Shown here: positions 6,417 to 6,920 of the stretch, in pieces
How the letters are laid out: each line of letters opens with the position of its first letter
How positions within the stretch are numbered: position 1 is the stretch's first letter
Origin: Phycisphaerae bacterium
GTDB taxonomy: Bacteria; Planctomycetota; Phycisphaerae; JAAYCJ01
Direction: 5' to 3'
Length of the DNA: 6,920 bases
NCBI GenBank assembly: GCA_015486815.1
Contig: WFQY01000501.1
Coordinates: 1 to 6,920, forward strand
Notes under the pieces: model-generated
Seen by the model: only the letters and a program-made list of their open reading frames with translations
What the model was told of the DNA's origin: nothing
The model's database searches: none
Program-made: the position numbers and the translations under genes

Positions 6417-6421
6417 TCCTT
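6417..6421 (-). promoter_or_regulatory. Ribosome binding site that decides a TTG start
   Basis: AAGGA on the - strand is 7 nt before TTG (6409-6407). Together with the in-frame TAG just upstream of the TTG, it makes TTG the only credible start for the anchored hypothetical protein. Confidence 0.7.
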
Positions 6422-6441
6422 CAAAAAGAAAACTTTTATCC

Positions 6442-6470
6442 TTGCTCAATTGCCTCTTATTTGTGATATT
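6442..6470 (+). promoter_or_regulatory. Candidate asnB promoter with extended -10
   Basis: TTGCTC (6442-6447) and GATATT (6465-6470) are 17 bp apart. A TG dinucleotide at 6462-6463 gives an extended -10 (TGTGATATT). The box matches are modest (3/6 and 4/6), so this is a candidate only. It would give a leader of roughly 40 nt. Confidence 0.3.
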
Positions 6471-6496
6471 GTACACGTTAAAAGCAAACGGGCAAT
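6468..6496 (-). promoter_or_regulatory. Candidate promoter for the - strand operon (anchored protein-oxidoreductase-prmC)
   Basis: On the - strand TTGCCC (6496-6491; 4/6) is 17 bp from TACAAT (6473-6468; 5/6). A start near 6461 leaves about 50 nt before the TTG at 6409. Its -10 overlaps the -10 proposed for asnB on the other strand. Confidence 0.4.
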
Positions 6497-6517
6497 GTAA
6501 TTTTATGTGAGAGGGTA

Positions 6518-6920
6518 TGTGTGGAATAGCTGGCATAATATCGCTTGGTTCGTCTATCGATAAAGAAATTCAGCTCGTTGCGCAGATGGCGGAGCTGGTG
6601 AAACACCGAGGCCCCGACGAAGACGGGGCATATATTGATAGAGACAACGGAATAGCGTTGGCTTTCAGAAGGCTCTCGGTTATCGATATTGAAAAAAGTT
6701 CTCAGCCGATAACCAACGAAGATAACAGTATCAAACTGATATGCAACGGCGAGATATACAATTTCCGAACATTACGCGAGAAGTTAATCAACAAGGAACA
6801 TCGCTTCAAGACAGCGGGCGATATCGAACCGATTGTCCATCTGTATGAACAGTCAAGCTACGATTTTGTCAATCAGCTTGACGGCTTCTTTTCGCTGGCG
6901 ATGTTCGATGCAAACAAAGA
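6518..6920 (+). CDS. asnB: Asparagine synthetase, glutamine-hydrolysing (N-terminal part; runs off the window)
   Basis: The first 134 codons of an AsnB-type enzyme, which converts aspartate, ATP and glutamine to asparagine. The protein begins MCGIAGI. Cys2, exposed after Met removal, is the class II glutamine-amidotransferase nucleophile, which fixes the start at 6518. Further glutaminase motifs are KHRGPDEDG (about 6602-6628), RRLSVID (about 6668-6688), NGEIYNF (about 6746-6766) and the late segment LDGFFSLAMFD (about 6878-6910). An Asp sits where the family's SDTE motif lies, here in GDIEPIVHLYE. The ATP-dependent synthetase domain would follow outside the window. Paralogues of this kind also serve in exopolysaccharide or peptide modification clusters, so the asparagine role is likely but not certain from this part. 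The purine-rich GAGAGGG (6510-6516) is unusually close to the ATG. It is transcribed divergently from the anchored-protein operon. Confidence 0.93.

Noticed and set aside
6496..6511. Two start-stop pairs (ATG-TAA at 6496-6501 and ATG-TGA at 6506-6511) ahead of asnB, a possible leader control
   Set aside because: Such pairs are common by chance in AT-rich leaders, and neither has a good SD. Noted only because the second overlaps the purine run used as the asnB SD.
6410..6517. T-box or other amino-acid leader upstream of asnB
   Set aside because: The region is only 108 bp, lacks any convincing stem and is better explained by divergent promoters.

Overview
The window looks like a piece of a planctomycete chromosome. 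The best guess is a moderately low-GC member of the Phycisphaerae, such as a Sedimentisphaerales-type polysaccharide degrader; Lentisphaerota or Kiritimatiellota are the main alternatives. This rests on three things: a secreted-type glycoside hydrolase followed directly by a one-off pseudopilin-like protein with a GFTLIELLVV leader, a Gfo/Idh/MocA oxidoreductase of the type abundant in that superphylum, and short membrane-anchored proteins of no recognised family. Placement is inference from gene content; no phylogeny could be run.

Layout. Positions 1-2402 are on the + strand: the 3' part of a large clan GH-A glycoside hydrolase (GH51-like, with the tail of a discoidin/jelly-roll-like module in front), then a type IV pseudopilin-like protein whose Shine-Dalgarno lies inside the last codons of the hydrolase. 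A convergent junction of only 10 bp follows. Positions 2413-6409 are on the - strand, read right to left: a signal-anchored hypothetical protein (TTG start), a Gfo/Idh/MocA oxidoreductase, prmC (release-factor glutamine methyltransferase), an 82-bp gap with a near-consensus sigma-70-type promoter, a zinc-finger-less (class B) DnaJ, and a two-TM hypothetical protein. A divergent promoter region at 6410-6517 separates this block from the 5' end of an asparagine synthetase (asnB) on the + strand, which runs off the window.

How the genes work together. The hydrolase and pseudopilin look like a small export/polysaccharide-utilisation unit. The - strand block looks like two transcription units: anchor protein-oxidoreductase-prmC, and dnaJ-membrane protein. 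They mix housekeeping functions (translation termination, protein folding) with an unassigned sugar-type oxidoreductase. I found no RNA gene, CRISPR array, insertion sequence, phage module or toxin-antitoxin pair. No stretch of 300 bp lacks a gene. I do not see a clearly new multi-gene system. The points most worth a second look are the hydrolase-pseudopilin pair, the DnaJ-membrane protein pair, the overlapping divergent promoters and a GC-rich short motif that recurs inside unrelated coding regions.
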